Source of the DNA: Gemmatimonadetes bacterium bin94
GTDB taxonomy: Bacteria > Gemmatimonadota > Gemmatimonadetes > Longimicrobiales > Gaopeijiaceae
Direction of reading: 5' to 3'
NCBI GenBank assembly: GCA_002238865.1
Contig: MPNE01000015.1
Location: 20,100 to 84,099, forward strand
Length of the DNA: 64,000 bases
Shown here: in pieces, positions 1-9,249 of the stretch
Layout: each line of letters opens with the position of its first letter
Position numbering within the stretch: position 1 is the first letter of the stretch
Notes under the pieces: generated by a model
The model's input: the letters and a program-made list of their open reading frames with translations, nothing else
What the model was told of the DNA's origin: nothing
Database searches by the model: none
Made by a program: the position numbers and the translations under genes

Positions 1-2498
1 GCAAGATCGGCATCGACGTGTCGGGCGCCGACCGCAACATCGTCTACGCCACCATCGAGGGCGGGCCCGACGACCGTGGCCTCTACCGTTCGGTCGACCG
101 GGGCGAGAGCTGGGAGCGCCGCAATTCGTACATCTCGGGCGGCACCGGGCCGCACTACTACCAGGAGATCGAGGCGTCCCCCCACGACCCCGACCTCGTC
201 TACCAGATGGACGTCTTCATCCATGTCACCCGCGACGGCGGCGCCACCTTCAGCGAACTCGGGACCGGCCGCGAGAAGCACAGCGACAACCACGCGCTGT
301 GGATCGACCCCGCCAACGGCAGACACATGCTGGCGGGCACCGACGCGGGCCTCTACGAGACCTTCGACGAAGGCACGACCTGGCGCCACTTCCCCAACCT
401 GCCCGTCTCGCAGTTCTACAAGCTCGCGCTCGACAACGCCGAGCCCTTCTACAACATCCTCGGCGGCGCACAGGACCTGGGCACGCTCCACGGGCCGTCG
501 CGCACGATGAACATGGAGGGCGTGCGCAACCGCGACTGGTACGCGCCGATGGGCGCCGACGGATACGCCCTCGCCTTCGACCCGCACGAGCCATATATCG
601 CCTACATCCAGTCACAGCAGGGCAACCTGCAGCGCGCGAACCTGCTCAACCACGAACTCATCGGCATCCGGCCGCTGCCGGCTCCCGGCGATCCGCCCGA
701 GCGCTGGAACTGGGACTCGCCGGTCATCGTCAGCCCCCACGCCGAGGGCCGCATCCACTACGCGTCGCAGCGCGTGTGGCGGAGCGACGACCGCGGCGAT
801 TCGTGGACGGCGGTCAGCGGCGACCTCACCCGCGACGACAACCGCTACGAGCTCCCCATGGCCGGGCGCGTCCGCAGCGTCGACGCGCTCTACGGCAACA
901 CGGCCATGTCGTGGTACTCGACCATCACCGCGATCTCCGAGTCACCCGTGGCCGAGGGCGTCCTCTACGCCGGCACCGACGACGGGCTGATCCAGGCGAC
1001 CGAGGACGGCGGCGCGAACTGGCGCCGGGCCACTCCCCCGCCGGGGCTGCCCGAACGCGCCTTCATGAACGACGTCAAGGCGTCCCGGCACGACGCCGCG
1101 ACCGTCTTCGTCGCCGCCGACAACCACAAGGAGGGCGATTACAGCCCCTACCTCTTCGCCAGCGCCGACCACGGCCGCACCTGGCGTTCGATCGCGGGCG
1201 ACCTCCCCGACGGCGTCATCGTCTGGTCGATCGAGCAGGACCACGCCGACCCCGATCTGCTCTTCGCCGGCGCCGAGAACGGCATCCATTTCACCCCGAA
1301 CGGGGGCGCCAACTGGATCCTGCTGGGCGCGGGCGCACCCACGATCTCGTTCCGAGACCTGGAGATCCAGCGCCGTGACAATGATCTGGTGGGGGCAACG
1401 TTCGGCCGTGGCTTCTACATCCTGGACGACTACGCGCCCCTGAGAGACATGGCCGACGGTGCGCTTGCGGCGGGAGCCGTTCTGTTCCCCGTGCGGGACG
1501 CGTGGTGGTACGTCCCCAACGCGCCGTTGCAGGCCCCCGGAAAACCGACCCTCGGCTCGACCGACTACACCGCGCCCAACCCCGATTTCGGCGCGACCTT
1601 CACCTACTGGCTGGCCGATCCGCCCGAGACGGCGCGCGATGAGCGGCGCGGTGCCGAGAGGGCGGCCCGCGAGCGCGGCGAGGACATCGCGTTCCCCGGC
1701 TACGACGCCCTGCGGGCCGAGGCGCTGGAGAGCGGACCGCGCGTGGCCATGCTCGTGCGGAGTGCGGCGGGCGACCCCGTGCGGCGCGTCATGGGCCCCG
1801 CTACCGGGGGCCTCCACCGCGTCACGTGGGACCTTCGCCGCCCCGCCCCCGACCCGGTCGACCTCTCGCCGCCGGGCTTTACGCCCCCCTGGGCGGGTGC
1901 GCCGCAGGGCCCCCTGGCGCCGCCGGGCGACTACACGGTCGAGATGGCGCTGATCACGGAGGCGGGCGTGGAGCGGGTGGGCGAGGCACGGTCGTTCACC
2001 GTGAAGCCCGTGCCGAACATCGACGCGGCGACGGATTTCGTGGCCGCGATGGCCTTCGCGGAGGAGACGGCCGACCTGCAGCGCCGCGCGCGCGGCGCCG
2101 CCGCCGAGATCGGGCGGGCGCGCGACCGTCTGCGCCATATGAGAGCGGCCCTGGACGAGACCCCCGCAGCGGGCGACGAGCTCTACCAGCGCCTGGAGGG
2201 TATCGAGGCGCGGCTCGCCGGGATCGCGGCGCGGTTGCAGGGCGATCCGGCGCCGGGCCGGCTGAACGAGCCGAGCGCGCCCTCGATCATGGGGCGCATC
2301 GGGCAGGTCGCCGGGGGGCACTGGGGTACGCGCCAGGAGCCCACCGCGACGCAGCGGGCCAGCCTCGAGATCGCGCGGGGCGGGTTCGAAAGGGTGACCA
2401 TCGCGTTGAGGGCGCTGCTGGATGAGGCGCTCCCGCAGCTGGAAGCCGATATGGAAGCGGCGGGAGCGCCGTGGACGCCAGGGAGGCGGGTGGGGTGA
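1..2498 (+). CDS. BNR-repeat / VPS10-like beta-propeller protein, 5' end outside window
   Basis: The frame is open to the left edge, so the gene starts upstream; the GTG at 18 is only the first start-like codon in view. The visible part, about 830 residues, carries repeated BNR Asp-box motifs (TRDGGATF, SDDRGDSW, TEDGGANW, SADHGRTW), the signature of sialidase- and sortilin/VPS10-type beta-propellers. After the propeller comes a region of about 150 residues with an Ig-like look and a helical, charged C-terminus ending at a TGA. Proteins of this kind in related bacteria are usually exported and about 1,000-1,100 residues long, so roughly a quarter is missing. Family membership follows from the repeats. 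The ligand or substrate is unknown; a role in binding or degrading extracellular polymers is only inferred. Confidence 0.85.
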   Translation, partial: KIGIDVSGADRNIVYATIEGGPDDRGLYRSVDRGESWERRNSYISGGTGPHYYQEIEASPHDPDLVYQMDVFIHVTRDGGATFSELGTGREKHSDNHALWIDPANGRHMLAGTDAGLYETFDEGTTWRHFPNLPVSQFYKLALDNAEPFYNILGGAQDLGTLHGPSRTMNMEGVRNRDWYAPMGADGYALAFDPHEPYIAYIQSQQGNLQRANLLNHELIGIRPLPAPGDPPERWNWDSPVIVSPHAEGRIHYASQRVWRSDDRGDSWTAVSGDLTRDDNRYELPMAGRVRSVDALYGNTAMSWYSTITAISESPVAEGVLYAGTDDGLIQATEDGGANWRRATPPPGLPERAFMNDVKASRHDAATVFVAADNHKEGDYSPYLFASADHGRTWRSIAGDLPDGVIVWSIEQDHADPDLLFAGAENGIHFTPNGGANWILLGAGAPTISFRDLEIQRRDNDLVGATFGRGFYILDDYAPLRDMADGALAAGAVLFPVRDAWWYVPNAPLQAPGKPTLGSTDYTAPNPDFGATFTYWLADPPETARDERRGAERAARERGEDIAFPGYDALRAEALESGPRVAMLVRSAAGDPVRRVMGPATGGLHRVTWDLRRPAPDPVDLSPPGFTPPWAGAPQGPLAPPGDYTVEMALITEAGVERVGEARSFTVKPVPNIDAATDFVAAMAFAEETADLQRRARGAAAEIGRARDRLRHMRAALDETPAAGDELYQRLEGIEARLAGIAARLQGDPAPGRLNEPSAPSIMGRIGQVAGGHWGTRQEPTATQRASLEIARGGFERVTIALRALLDEALPQLEADMEAAGAPWTPGRRVG

Positions 2499-2610
2499 GA
2501 GCACCGACCGGGCTGCTGGCGTTCGGACCCTGCGGAAAGGGGTAGGTGTACGAGAATACTACCCCCAGCGGGTGTGCGGGGGGACCCCAATGCTTCCAGG
2601 GAGGACAAGA

Positions 2611-3051
2611 ATGCACGCAAGAGGCCCCATTCCAGCCATCGCCGTGACTGCTGCTGCGCTCACCGGGTGCATCACGGGTGCGCCGATGTCGATGCAGGCC
2701 ATTGCCCCCGCAGGAGCCGACATGGCTCTGGGCTGTGCCACCCGGCAACTGGTATCCCTCGGCTACACGATTGCGGCGGGAGACGGCGAGATCGGTTTCG
2801 TCCGGGGTGAGCGGCATCGACCGAGAGTGGAGAGGTTTTTTGTCTCGGGAATCGACGAGCGCGATGTCCTGACGGCAATGGTCCTGGCGGATCCCGCGAC
2901 GGGTGCGTCGACGCTGCGCGTTACCGCGGCCCTGAGAAGCCAGGGCGACGCGGGCAGCCCCACCGACACCGGAAGCGCGGAAGCTATCAGCATCTTGACC
3001 GCCTGTGCCGAGCACACGGCTGAAGAGGGTCAAGGGGGCGTGAGCGGCTGA
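2611..3051 (+). CDS. small putative lipoprotein
   Basis: This 146-aa protein starts MHARGPIPAI and has a short hydrophobic stretch ending in the lipobox-like LTGC, so it is probably a lipid-anchored periplasmic protein. The ATG at 2611 is chosen because an AGGGAGG Shine-Dalgarno lies six bases upstream; an in-frame ATG at 2590 lacks one. The mature part contains two cysteines (ALGCATRQL, LTACAEH) that could form a disulfide. I do not recognise the family. It follows the BNR protein by about 110 bases on the same strand and converges on the DUF4249 gene only four bases away, leaving no room for a separate terminator. Confidence 0.6.
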   Translation: MHARGPIPAIAVTAAALTGCITGAPMSMQAIAPAGADMALGCATRQLVSLGYTIAAGDGEIGFVRGERHRPRVERFFVSGIDERDVLTAMVLADPATGASTLRVTAALRSQGDAGSPTDTGSAEAISILTACAEHTAEEGQGGVSG

Positions 3052-3055
3052 GCCG

Positions 3056-3922
3056 CTACCCCCCCACCCGCACGACCGCGAACCCCCGCGCGTCCGAGTT
3101 GAACGCCGAGAACACACCCAGGCCGCCCCGGATGTTGCTCGGCGGTTCGTTCAGGTCGCGTGAATCCTGCACCCGGTTGTTGTACAGGTCGGCGTATTCC
3201 TGGTTGACCCGGTAGACGATCGCCTGGTGACGACCCAGGCCCTCGAGTTCGGGTAGCCGGATCGTATGGAATGCCTCCTCCGTGGGCGCGCTCCGCAGAC
3301 GGAATTGCCGGCCACCGTCCCGGGTGAAGCCCGGAAAGATTGATTCGGCATCGGGGTCAAGTCCCACGATGTCGACGAAGTGGAGCCGGTTGTCCGGGTT
3401 CTCCCACGTCGCGGTCACCTGCAGCGTCTGCAGCACCCCGCTCTGGATTACTCCCGGTCCGATCACCGGCACCACCAGGCTGTCCCTGTCCAGCTCCACT
3501 CCGATGGGCGGAGCCGGAACCACGGTTTCACCCGTCGCCGTGCGCCCGAACGCCTCGACTTCGATGCGAAACAGGTCGCCCTCCCGGACTTCGAGATCGT
3601 CACCCGGGTAGCCGTAGGCGCCAGGTGCGTCCAGCCGGGACAGGAACCACCGCTCGCTGCCGCGTACGAGCGACACGACGGCATCGTCGACGGTGGGTGC
3701 GAGGGCGGGGTCCTCGCCCAGCGGCACGGTCTCGGTCAGGCGGACATCGTCCACCGGTTCGCCCGCGAAGAGGAATGCCTCCACCACGACCTGCCGGGCG
3801 TCCTCCTCGGGGCTGGTTCCCGTGTCCTCGCACGCGAGGAGCAAGCCTGTAGCGGCGAGGACGCCGAGGGTGCCGGTCCGAACGCTCCTTCTCGCCGGCG
3901 CTCCTTGTTTGCGGATCTTCAT
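3056..3922 (-). CDS. DUF4249 family lipoprotein (TonB-receptor partner)
   Basis: This 288-aa protein has a basic n-region and hydrophobic core ending in the lipobox LLAC, then a beta-rich body typical of DUF4249 proteins (DDVRLTETVPLG near the start, a TATWENP segment, and YADLYNN plus PPSNIRGGLGVF near the end). DUF4249 lipoproteins are usually encoded with a TonB-dependent receptor and are thought to cap or assist it at the outer membrane. The receptor gene lies directly upstream and ends at 3938. The ATG at 3922 is preferred over in-frame ATGs at 3928 and 3937 because GGAAGGA sits six bases before it; the 3937 ATG has no ribosome site. The substrate is unknown. Confidence 0.8.
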   Translation of the reverse strand: MKIRKQGAPARRSVRTGTLGVLAATGLLLACEDTGTSPEEDARQVVVEAFLFAGEPVDDVRLTETVPLGEDPALAPTVDDAVVSLVRGSERWFLSRLDAPGAYGYPGDDLEVREGDLFRIEVEAFGRTATGETVVPAPPIGVELDRDSLVVPVIGPGVIQSGVLQTLQVTATWENPDNRLHFVDIVGLDPDAESIFPGFTRDGGRQFRLRSAPTEEAFHTIRLPELEGLGRHQAIVYRVNQEYADLYNNRVQDSRDLNEPPSNIRGGLGVFSAFNSDARGFAVVRVGG

Positions 3923-3937
3923 GTTCATTCCTTCCAT

Positions 3938-6415
3938 CTAACGATTGAATCGGACGGACAGGTTGAGGACCCGTCCGACGTAGTTGACGTCGGTGACGAT
4001 CGCCGGCGTGGCGTCGAGTTCGAACTGGCGATACCACACGTTGGCGCGGTCGTAGGCGTTGAAGAGCGACATGCCGACGTCGCCGCCGTAGTCGCCCAGC
4101 GAAAACCTGTAGCGGGCGCTGAGGTCAAGGCGGTGATACGCCGGAAGCCGCAGCTGGTTCTTCCCGCTCACGTTGACGTAGCTGAACGCGCTGCCATCGA
4201 GGAGTTCGATCTGATACTCCGCCTGGGGGGCGGTGTACGGGGTGCCCGACCCGTAGGTCCACGTCGAAGCCAGGTCCCACCTCCCCAGCGAGAGCGTCCC
4301 GACGGTCTTCACTTCGTGACGCTGATCGTGGAGCGCCGGGAACGAGTTGCCGTCGTTGAGGTCCGGGAAGCTGCTCAGTGCCTCGGCCAGCGTGTAGGAC
4401 ACCCAGCCGGTAAAGGCGCCGAACTTCTTCTGTGCAAGAAACTCCGCACCCTGCGCAGTACCGCTTCCCGCGAAGAACAGGTTGAGCGGATCGACGTTGT
4501 TGCGCTGGAACCTGAGCGAGAACTCCGACAGCCCGGTGGTCTCCTTCCTGTAGAGCTCCACGTCGAAGAGGTAGCCGTCGGACTCGTACGACGCTCCCGC
4601 GACGAAGTGATTCGACGCCGTCACATCCACGACATCCCCATCGGCCAGCAGCCAGAAGTCTCGCGAGCCCTCGGTCACGTTCTCGTTGACCACCCGGTTG
4701 ACGAACTGGTGGTACCTCCCGGCCGCCGCCTTCAGGGTCACGCGGTCGGTCACCGCCAACCGCGCGGAGGCCCGGGGTTCCAGGTAGGTCTTCGCCGTGG
4801 CCTGGTCACGGGAGGCACGGCCGCCCGCCGTCAGCGAAAAACGGTCCGTGACGTCCCACGTGTCCTGCGCATACGCCGCCACGCGGGTCGACGACTGGTT
4901 CGTGTCCAGAATGGTGAGGCTGTCGTTCCTCACGTGGCGGTACTCGGCATCGGTCGACGTGAGCCAGGCACCGAAATCCAGCTTGTGCCCCGCCGACGGG
5001 CGCCACGCGTTGTCCGCGCGGACGGTGAAGTCGCTGAGGTAGTTGTCCTCGGTCGAACGCCGGTCGCGCCTGAGGTCGACTTCGGACGTTTCCTGGTTCG
5101 CGATCGTGACCGAGGTGTTGCGTCCGTAGTCCGACGTGTACTCGGAATAGGCGGCCAGGACGTTGCTGGTGAGTCCGCTCGCCCATTGACGGCCCCAGCG
5201 TCCCGACAGGCCCGTGTTGCCCCAGTCGGTCAGGTCCGCGGTCACGCTGCTGAAGTCCCGTTCCCCCGCCCCTCCCCTGCCGGCAAAGGACAGACTCTGC
5301 TCCCGGGACTTGTCCAGGTAGTCGCGTCCGCCGTAGAGGCTTAACGCCACGACATCGCGGTCTCCCGGAAGGTAGGTCAGCTTGGCGTTGAAGTCGTAGA
5401 AATGGAAGTCCGGTGTCGCGGTGTCCTGATTGGCGGAGCCGAAGAGTCCTCCCTGACCGCCGAAGCCGCGGCCACCTCCGGGTCCCGCGCCGGCCGGGGC
5501 CTGCGGACCGGTGCTGATGTTGAAGACGTCGAAGATGCTGTTGTAGAGCCCGGTCCGGACAAGATCCGTGTACGAGCGCCGCCCGGTCACAAGCAGGTTG
5601 GCCTTTGCGCCGATGGGCGTCTGGAAGGTCCCGCTGGCGCTGAGCAGATTGAGGCCCGCGCCGTAGTGCATCCGGTCGGGGTCCCCGGTCTTCCCGGTCA
5701 TGTCGACCACGCTCGACACCCGTCCTCCGTACTGGGCCGGGAATGCGCCCTTGAAAACCTGGATGTCCTTGATTGCGTCGGCGTTGAAGGCGCTGAAGAA
5801 GCCGAAGAAGTGGTCGACGTGATAGACGGTGATGCCGTCGAGCAGGACGAGGTTCTGGTCGGGGGTGCCGCCGCGGACATAGAGCCCGGAAGAGGATTCG
5901 CGGGTACCGCTGATGCCCGGCAGAAGCTGGAGCGAGCGGAAGACATCGACTTCGCCCACGGAGGGCAGCACCGCCATTTCGGCGGGCGACGCCGCGATCC
6001 GGCTCACGCCGTCGGTGGCTTTCACCAAACGGTACTCGTCGGCGACGAATTCGACTCCCTCCAGCTCCACGGGGAGGGGCGCGACTTCGATTTCGAGCCG
6101 GCCGTCGAACTCCGCGTCGACGGTGATTTCGGTCGGCGTGTAGCCGATGTGGACGATTCTGAGGCTGAAGGCTTGGGGCGGTGCCCCCACGACGGTGAAG
6201 AAGCCATCGGCGTTGGTGTTTACCTGGTGCCCGGTTCCCACAACCGCCACTACGGCGTGGACGATGGCCTCGCCGTTGAGGGCGTCACGCACGACCCCCT
6301 GGATGTTGCGGGTGTCCTGCCCCTGGAGGCCTGCGGCAGGCACAGCGGAAGAGGCGAGCAAAAAGAAAAGAAGGAGAGAAGGGAATCGCGGGCTGGATGA
6401 GTGACGTCGGTCCAT
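3938..6415 (-). CDS. TonB-dependent receptor with carboxypeptidase-regulatory-like N-domain
   Basis: This 825-aa outer-membrane receptor has, in order: a signal peptide (hydrophobic core PSLLLFFLLASS); a carboxypeptidase-regulatory-like domain at about 35-120 (IQGVVRDALNGEAI); a plug domain with the motif GLYVRGGTPDQNLVLLDG at about 190-260; and a beta-barrel ending in the aromatic-containing VRFNR. It imports a ligand across the outer membrane using the TonB energy system. The ATG at 6415 has a GGAG seven bases upstream; an ATG at 6421 is the alternative, and the longer open frame upstream is not credible coding. It forms a unit with the DUF4249 gene and is divergent from the ArsR gene, with a palindromic operator-like site in between. 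The ligand is not evident; the peptide-uptake link suggested by the shared palindrome is an inference. Confidence 0.9.
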   Translation of the reverse strand: MDRRHSSSPRFPSLLLFFLLASSAVPAAGLQGQDTRNIQGVVRDALNGEAIVHAVVAVVGTGHQVNTNADGFFTVVGAPPQAFSLRIVHIGYTPTEITVDAEFDGRLEIEVAPLPVELEGVEFVADEYRLVKATDGVSRIAASPAEMAVLPSVGEVDVFRSLQLLPGISGTRESSSGLYVRGGTPDQNLVLLDGITVYHVDHFFGFFSAFNADAIKDIQVFKGAFPAQYGGRVSSVVDMTGKTGDPDRMHYGAGLNLLSASGTFQTPIGAKANLLVTGRRSYTDLVRTGLYNSIFDVFNISTGPQAPAGAGPGGGRGFGGQGGLFGSANQDTATPDFHFYDFNAKLTYLPGDRDVVALSLYGGRDYLDKSREQSLSFAGRGGAGERDFSSVTADLTDWGNTGLSGRWGRQWASGLTSNVLAAYSEYTSDYGRNTSVTIANQETSEVDLRRDRRSTEDNYLSDFTVRADNAWRPSAGHKLDFGAWLTSTDAEYRHVRNDSLTILDTNQSSTRVAAYAQDTWDVTDRFSLTAGGRASRDQATAKTYLEPRASARLAVTDRVTLKAAAGRYHQFVNRVVNENVTEGSRDFWLLADGDVVDVTASNHFVAGASYESDGYLFDVELYRKETTGLSEFSLRFQRNNVDPLNLFFAGSGTAQGAEFLAQKKFGAFTGWVSYTLAEALSSFPDLNDGNSFPALHDQRHEVKTVGTLSLGRWDLASTWTYGSGTPYTAPQAEYQIELLDGSAFSYVNVSGKNQLRLPAYHRLDLSARYRFSLGDYGGDVGMSLFNAYDRANVWYRQFELDATPAIVTDVNYVGRVLNLSVRFNR

Positions 6416-6498
6416 CGGCATGCTCCGGTCTTGAGTCAGTGGATTGACAGCGACTCGACGCAAAGCGTTAGGACAGCCCCGAGACCCCTTGTCCGATG

Positions 6499-6522
6499 AT
6501 ACTAAACCATTATGTTTAGTAT
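6499..6522. promoter_or_regulatory. 24-bp palindromic operator-like site in divergent TonB/ArsR promoter
   Basis: Two perfect 9-base arms, ATACTAAAC and GTTTAGTAT, flank a 6-base AT-rich spacer. The site lies 46 bases before the ArsR start and 83 before the TonB receptor start, in an AT-rich island within GC-rich DNA. On the minus strand a perfect TATAAT partly overlaps its edge, and on the plus strand TATTAT overlaps the other edge, so a bound protein would block both promoters. The adjacent ArsR protein is the obvious candidate, since this family usually autoregulates. The core ACTAAAC-N6-GTTTAGT recurs before the POT transporter gene at 53010. Confidence 0.75.
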
Positions 6523-6568
6523 TATACCGTACCGAGCCCAGCCAAGCCCAGCCTGATCGGAGGCCGCC

Positions 6569-6901
6569 ATGCTCCCGCTTGAGGACGAAACCCTCGACCG
6601 CACCTTTTCCGCCCTGGCCCATCCGGCCCGCCGCGCGATCCTCGGCCGCCTGGCCCGGGGGGAAGTCGCGTCGGTGAGCGAGTTGGCCGAGCCCTTCGAC
6701 ATTTCGCTCATGGCCGTCTCGCGGCACGTCAAGGTGCTGGAGCATGCGGGGCTGATCAGCCGCGAGAAGCAGGGGCGTTCGCGCTGGTGCCGCTTCGAGC
6801 CGGACGCGATCGGTGAGGCGAAGGACTGGATCGAGACCCACCAGCGGTACTGGTCCGCGCAACTGGATGCGCTGGCCCGCTACCTCAAGGACGTGGAGTG
6901 A
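6569..6901 (+). CDS. ArsR-family winged-helix transcriptional regulator
   Basis: This 110-aa protein begins with the classic ArsR segment (FSALAHPARRAILGRLARGE) and continues with a winged helix whose recognition helix contains SLMAVSRHVKVLEHAGLI. There are no cysteine metal ligands of the ArsR/SmtB type, so it belongs with the metal-independent group commonly paired with SRPBCC proteins. A GGAGG ribosome site lies seven bases before the ATG. Its stop overlaps the GTG start of the SRPBCC gene, which implies coupled translation. The palindrome at 6499-6522 is its likely operator, through which it would control itself and the divergent TonB receptor operon. The inducer is unknown. Confidence 0.9.
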   Translation: MLPLEDETLDRTFSALAHPARRAILGRLARGEVASVSELAEPFDISLMAVSRHVKVLEHAGLISREKQGRSRWCRFEPDAIGEAKDWIETHQRYWSAQLDALARYLKDVE

Positions 6902-7350
6902 CGACGATGGCACCGATGACGAAGGCGCTGCGCCTGGTCCGCATGATTTCCGCGAGCCCCGAACGGGTTTTCGAGGCCTGGACCGACAGCGAGCAGATGG
7001 GACGCTGGACCTGCCCCGACCCGGGCGCTAGCGTGGACGTCGAGATCGACCTGCGTGTCGGCGGACATTACACGATTCGCATGAATGTGGAGGGCGGCCC
7101 GTTTACCGCCTACGGCACCTATCGCGAGGTCGATCCTCCGCACCGACTGGTCTACACCTGGGGCTGGAAGGAGGAAGTCCAAGCAATGAAGGCGGAGACG
7201 GTGGTAACGGTGGAATTTGTAGCGGTCGAGGCCGGAACCGAGATCCGGCTTACGCACGAGGGCTTCCCCACAGCGGATGACAGGGCCGGTCACGAGGAGG
7301 GATGGAAGATTTGCGTCGAAAGGCTTGCGGGACTGGTGGCTGGACAATGA
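6898..7350 (+). CDS. SRPBCC (AHSA1-like) domain protein
   Basis: This 150-aa protein has the START/Bet v1-like fold typical of AHSA1 proteins. It has the opening motif SASPERVFEAWTDSEQMGRW, the VDLR-type strand (EIDLRVGGHYTI) and the closing helix GWKICVERLAGLV. Such proteins bind hydrophobic ligands or act as co-chaperones and are very often encoded beside an ArsR regulator, as here. It starts at a GTG overlapping the ArsR stop by four bases, and its own TGA overlaps the next ATG. The three genes are therefore probably read as one message. The ligand is unknown; it may sense the compound that controls the regulator. Confidence 0.85.
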   Translation: MTTMAPMTKALRLVRMISASPERVFEAWTDSEQMGRWTCPDPGASVDVEIDLRVGGHYTIRMNVEGGPFTAYGTYREVDPPHRLVYTWGWKEEVQAMKAETVVTVEFVAVEAGTEIRLTHEGFPTADDRAGHEEGWKICVERLAGLVAGQ

Positions 7351-8306
7351 GGGGCGTGCGCGCGAAGTCGGCGGCCCGCGCGTGGGCGACCGGAGCCGTG
7401 GCGCTGCTGTGTGGCGCCGCAACCGGCTCCGCCACCGCCCAGGCCACCCCGAAGGTCCTGCTCATCGGCATCGACGGGGTGCGGCCGGACGTGCTCGCCG
7501 AGGTTCCGACTCCGAACATCGACTCGCTGGCGGCGAACGGTTGGTACACGGCGGCTGCACGCACCACCACGCCGTCCGTCAGCGGCCCGTCGTGGTCCTC
7601 GATGCTGACCGGTGTCTGGCCCGAAAAGCACGGCGTCACCAACAACAGCTTCACGGGCCGCGACTACGACACCTGGCCCGGCTTCCTCACCCGCGCCGAA
7701 CGGGAGCGCCCCGAACTGTCCACCTTCGCCGCGGTGGACTGGCTGCCCCTGGCGGAGTTGCCGGAAGGCGGTCCCGTGCTGCCGGCCGCGATCGACAAGC
7801 GTGTCGTGGTGGACGGCTACGACCTCGGGTGGGCCGAGGCCGACGGCGAGATCGCCTCGCGGGCCGTGCTCCACCTGGTCGGAGAGGACCCGGACGCCAT
7901 GTTCGTCTACCTCGGCAACCCCGACGAGACCAGCCACCAGCACGGCTCGATCGGGACCGAGTACCGCGAAGCGATCGCGCTGGCCGACTGGCACGTCGGC
8001 ATGCTGATCGACGCGGTGCGTGTCCGGCGCCACACCCGCGACGAAAACTGGCTGGTCCTCATCAGCACGGACCACGGGCGCCGCGAGGATGGCGGTCACG
8101 GCGGCGATTCCCCCGAAGAGATGACAATCTTCATCCTGGCGAGCGGGCTGGGCGGCGCGGCGGACGGCAGGGGAGCCACCGCAGCATGGCCGCCTTCAGG
8201 GCCCGCCTCCATCGTGGATGTGGCGGTGACCGCGCTGCACCATCTCGGTATCGAGATCGACCCGGCGTGGGGGCTGGACGGGAGGCCGCTGGGGGAGTCA
8301 CGGTAG
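7347..8306 (+). CDS. exported type I phosphodiesterase / nucleotide pyrophosphatase-like enzyme
   Basis: This 319-aa protein has an N-terminal signal peptide (WATGAVALLCGAATGSATAQ) and an alkaline-phosphatase-fold catalytic domain. Visible metal and nucleophile motifs are LLIGIDGVRPDVL, a TTPSVSGPSWSSMLTG segment carrying the likely nucleophilic threonine, NPDETSHQHG and STDHGRRE. It should hydrolyse phosphodiester or phosphonate bonds in the periplasm. The ATG at 7347 overlaps the preceding stop (ATGA), so I take it rather than the longer frame from 7302. The substrate cannot be told from sequence. It is a little short for the family because the cap region is minimal. Confidence 0.8.
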   Translation: MRGVRAKSAARAWATGAVALLCGAATGSATAQATPKVLLIGIDGVRPDVLAEVPTPNIDSLAANGWYTAAARTTTPSVSGPSWSSMLTGVWPEKHGVTNNSFTGRDYDTWPGFLTRAERERPELSTFAAVDWLPLAELPEGGPVLPAAIDKRVVVDGYDLGWAEADGEIASRAVLHLVGEDPDAMFVYLGNPDETSHQHGSIGTEYREAIALADWHVGMLIDAVRVRRHTRDENWLVLISTDHGRREDGGHGGDSPEEMTIFILASGLGGAADGRGATAAWPPSGPASIVDVAVTALHHLGIEIDPAWGLDGRPLGESR

Positions 8307-8430
8307 TCGCACGGTCCCGGCGGCCTTCTTCCCGCCGCGGCACCCCGATCCGCCTTGTCCGCGAAACGGCGGCAGCCGTATGGTAACGGGCACCCTGGCT
8401 CGCCCACCCTTCCGGGGAATGAGGGACCCT

Positions 8431-9249
8431 ATGCGGATCGCGAGAACCACCTGGCTGCTGCCGTTCCTGCTCCTTCCGGCGGCCGTTGCGGCGCAGGAGC
8501 CCGCGGGCATCGAACTCGCCGACGCAGAGCGCCCCCGCGCCGAGAATCTCTACCGCGCCCACTGCGGGCGTTGCCATGGCGTACAGGGCCTGGGAGGCGA
8601 AGGCCCCGAACTGGCGCGCCTGGTGCTGCCGAGGGTCGCCGATCAGTTGCAGCTGGAACGGATCATCCGTTTCGGGATTGCCGGCACCGGCATGCCCGGT
8701 GCTCGCGCCACCGTCCTTGACGACGACGCGGTTTCGCTCGTGGCGAATTATGTGCGTTGGATGGGATCTCAGACCACCGCTGACGCGTCCGGGGTGACCG
8801 GCGACACCGACCGTGGTCACGACCTGTTCTGGGCCGCGGGCGATTGCGCGTCCTGTCACATCGTCGACGGAAGGGGCACGGCCGTCGGGCCGGAGCTGAC
8901 CCGGATCGGGCTGCGTAGGGGAGCGGACTACCTGCGCGAGGCGCTGAGTACCCCCGCAGCCAAGCTGCCGGTCTCGCGCTCCGGGGCACGCAGCGGTTTT
9001 TTCGAGTACTTGCCGGTGCGGATCGTCACACACGACGGCGAGACCTACAACGGGATGCGGATGAACGAAGACGCCTTCACGATTCAGTTGATGACGGTCT
9101 CCGGCACCTTCGTTTCGCTGCGAAAGAGCGAGGTGGTTGAGATGGAGAAGCGCGTCGGGCACTCGCTCATGCCGGTGGCGCGGAATCTCGGCGACGAGGA
9201 CATCGAGGATCTGGTCGCGTACCTGACGACTCTCGGGAGGGGATCATGA
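8431..9249 (+). CDS. exported diheme cytochrome c
   Basis: This 272-aa protein has a signal peptide ending AAVAAQ and two heme c sites, CGRCH at about residue 46 and CASCH at about residue 144. Plausible distal methionines lie in the GTGMPGA segment and near the C-terminus (NGMRMNED or HSLMPVA). It should carry electrons in the periplasm. The ATG at 8431 has GAGGGA just upstream. Its stop overlaps the ATG of the PQQ dehydrogenase fusion by four bases. A cytochrome c coupled to a quinoprotein dehydrogenase is the usual acceptor for electrons from PQQ, which fixes its probable role. The region between the two hemes and the C-terminus resembles cytochromes fused to quinoprotein alcohol dehydrogenases. 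Confidence 0.85.
   Translation: MRIARTTWLLPFLLLPAAVAAQEPAGIELADAERPRAENLYRAHCGRCHGVQGLGGEGPELARLVLPRVADQLQLERIIRFGIAGTGMPGARATVLDDDAVSLVANYVRWMGSQTTADASGVTGDTDRGHDLFWAAGDCASCHIVDGRGTAVGPELTRIGLRRGADYLREALSTPAAKLPVSRSGARSGFFEYLPVRIVTHDGETYNGMRMNEDAFTIQLMTVSGTFVSLRKSEVVEMEKRVGHSLMPVARNLGDEDIEDLVAYLTTLGRGS

Noticed and set aside
3380..5344. 654-codon open frame on the plus strand across the DUF4249 and TonB genes
   Set aside because: Spans two real genes on the opposite strand and has no recognisable protein features.
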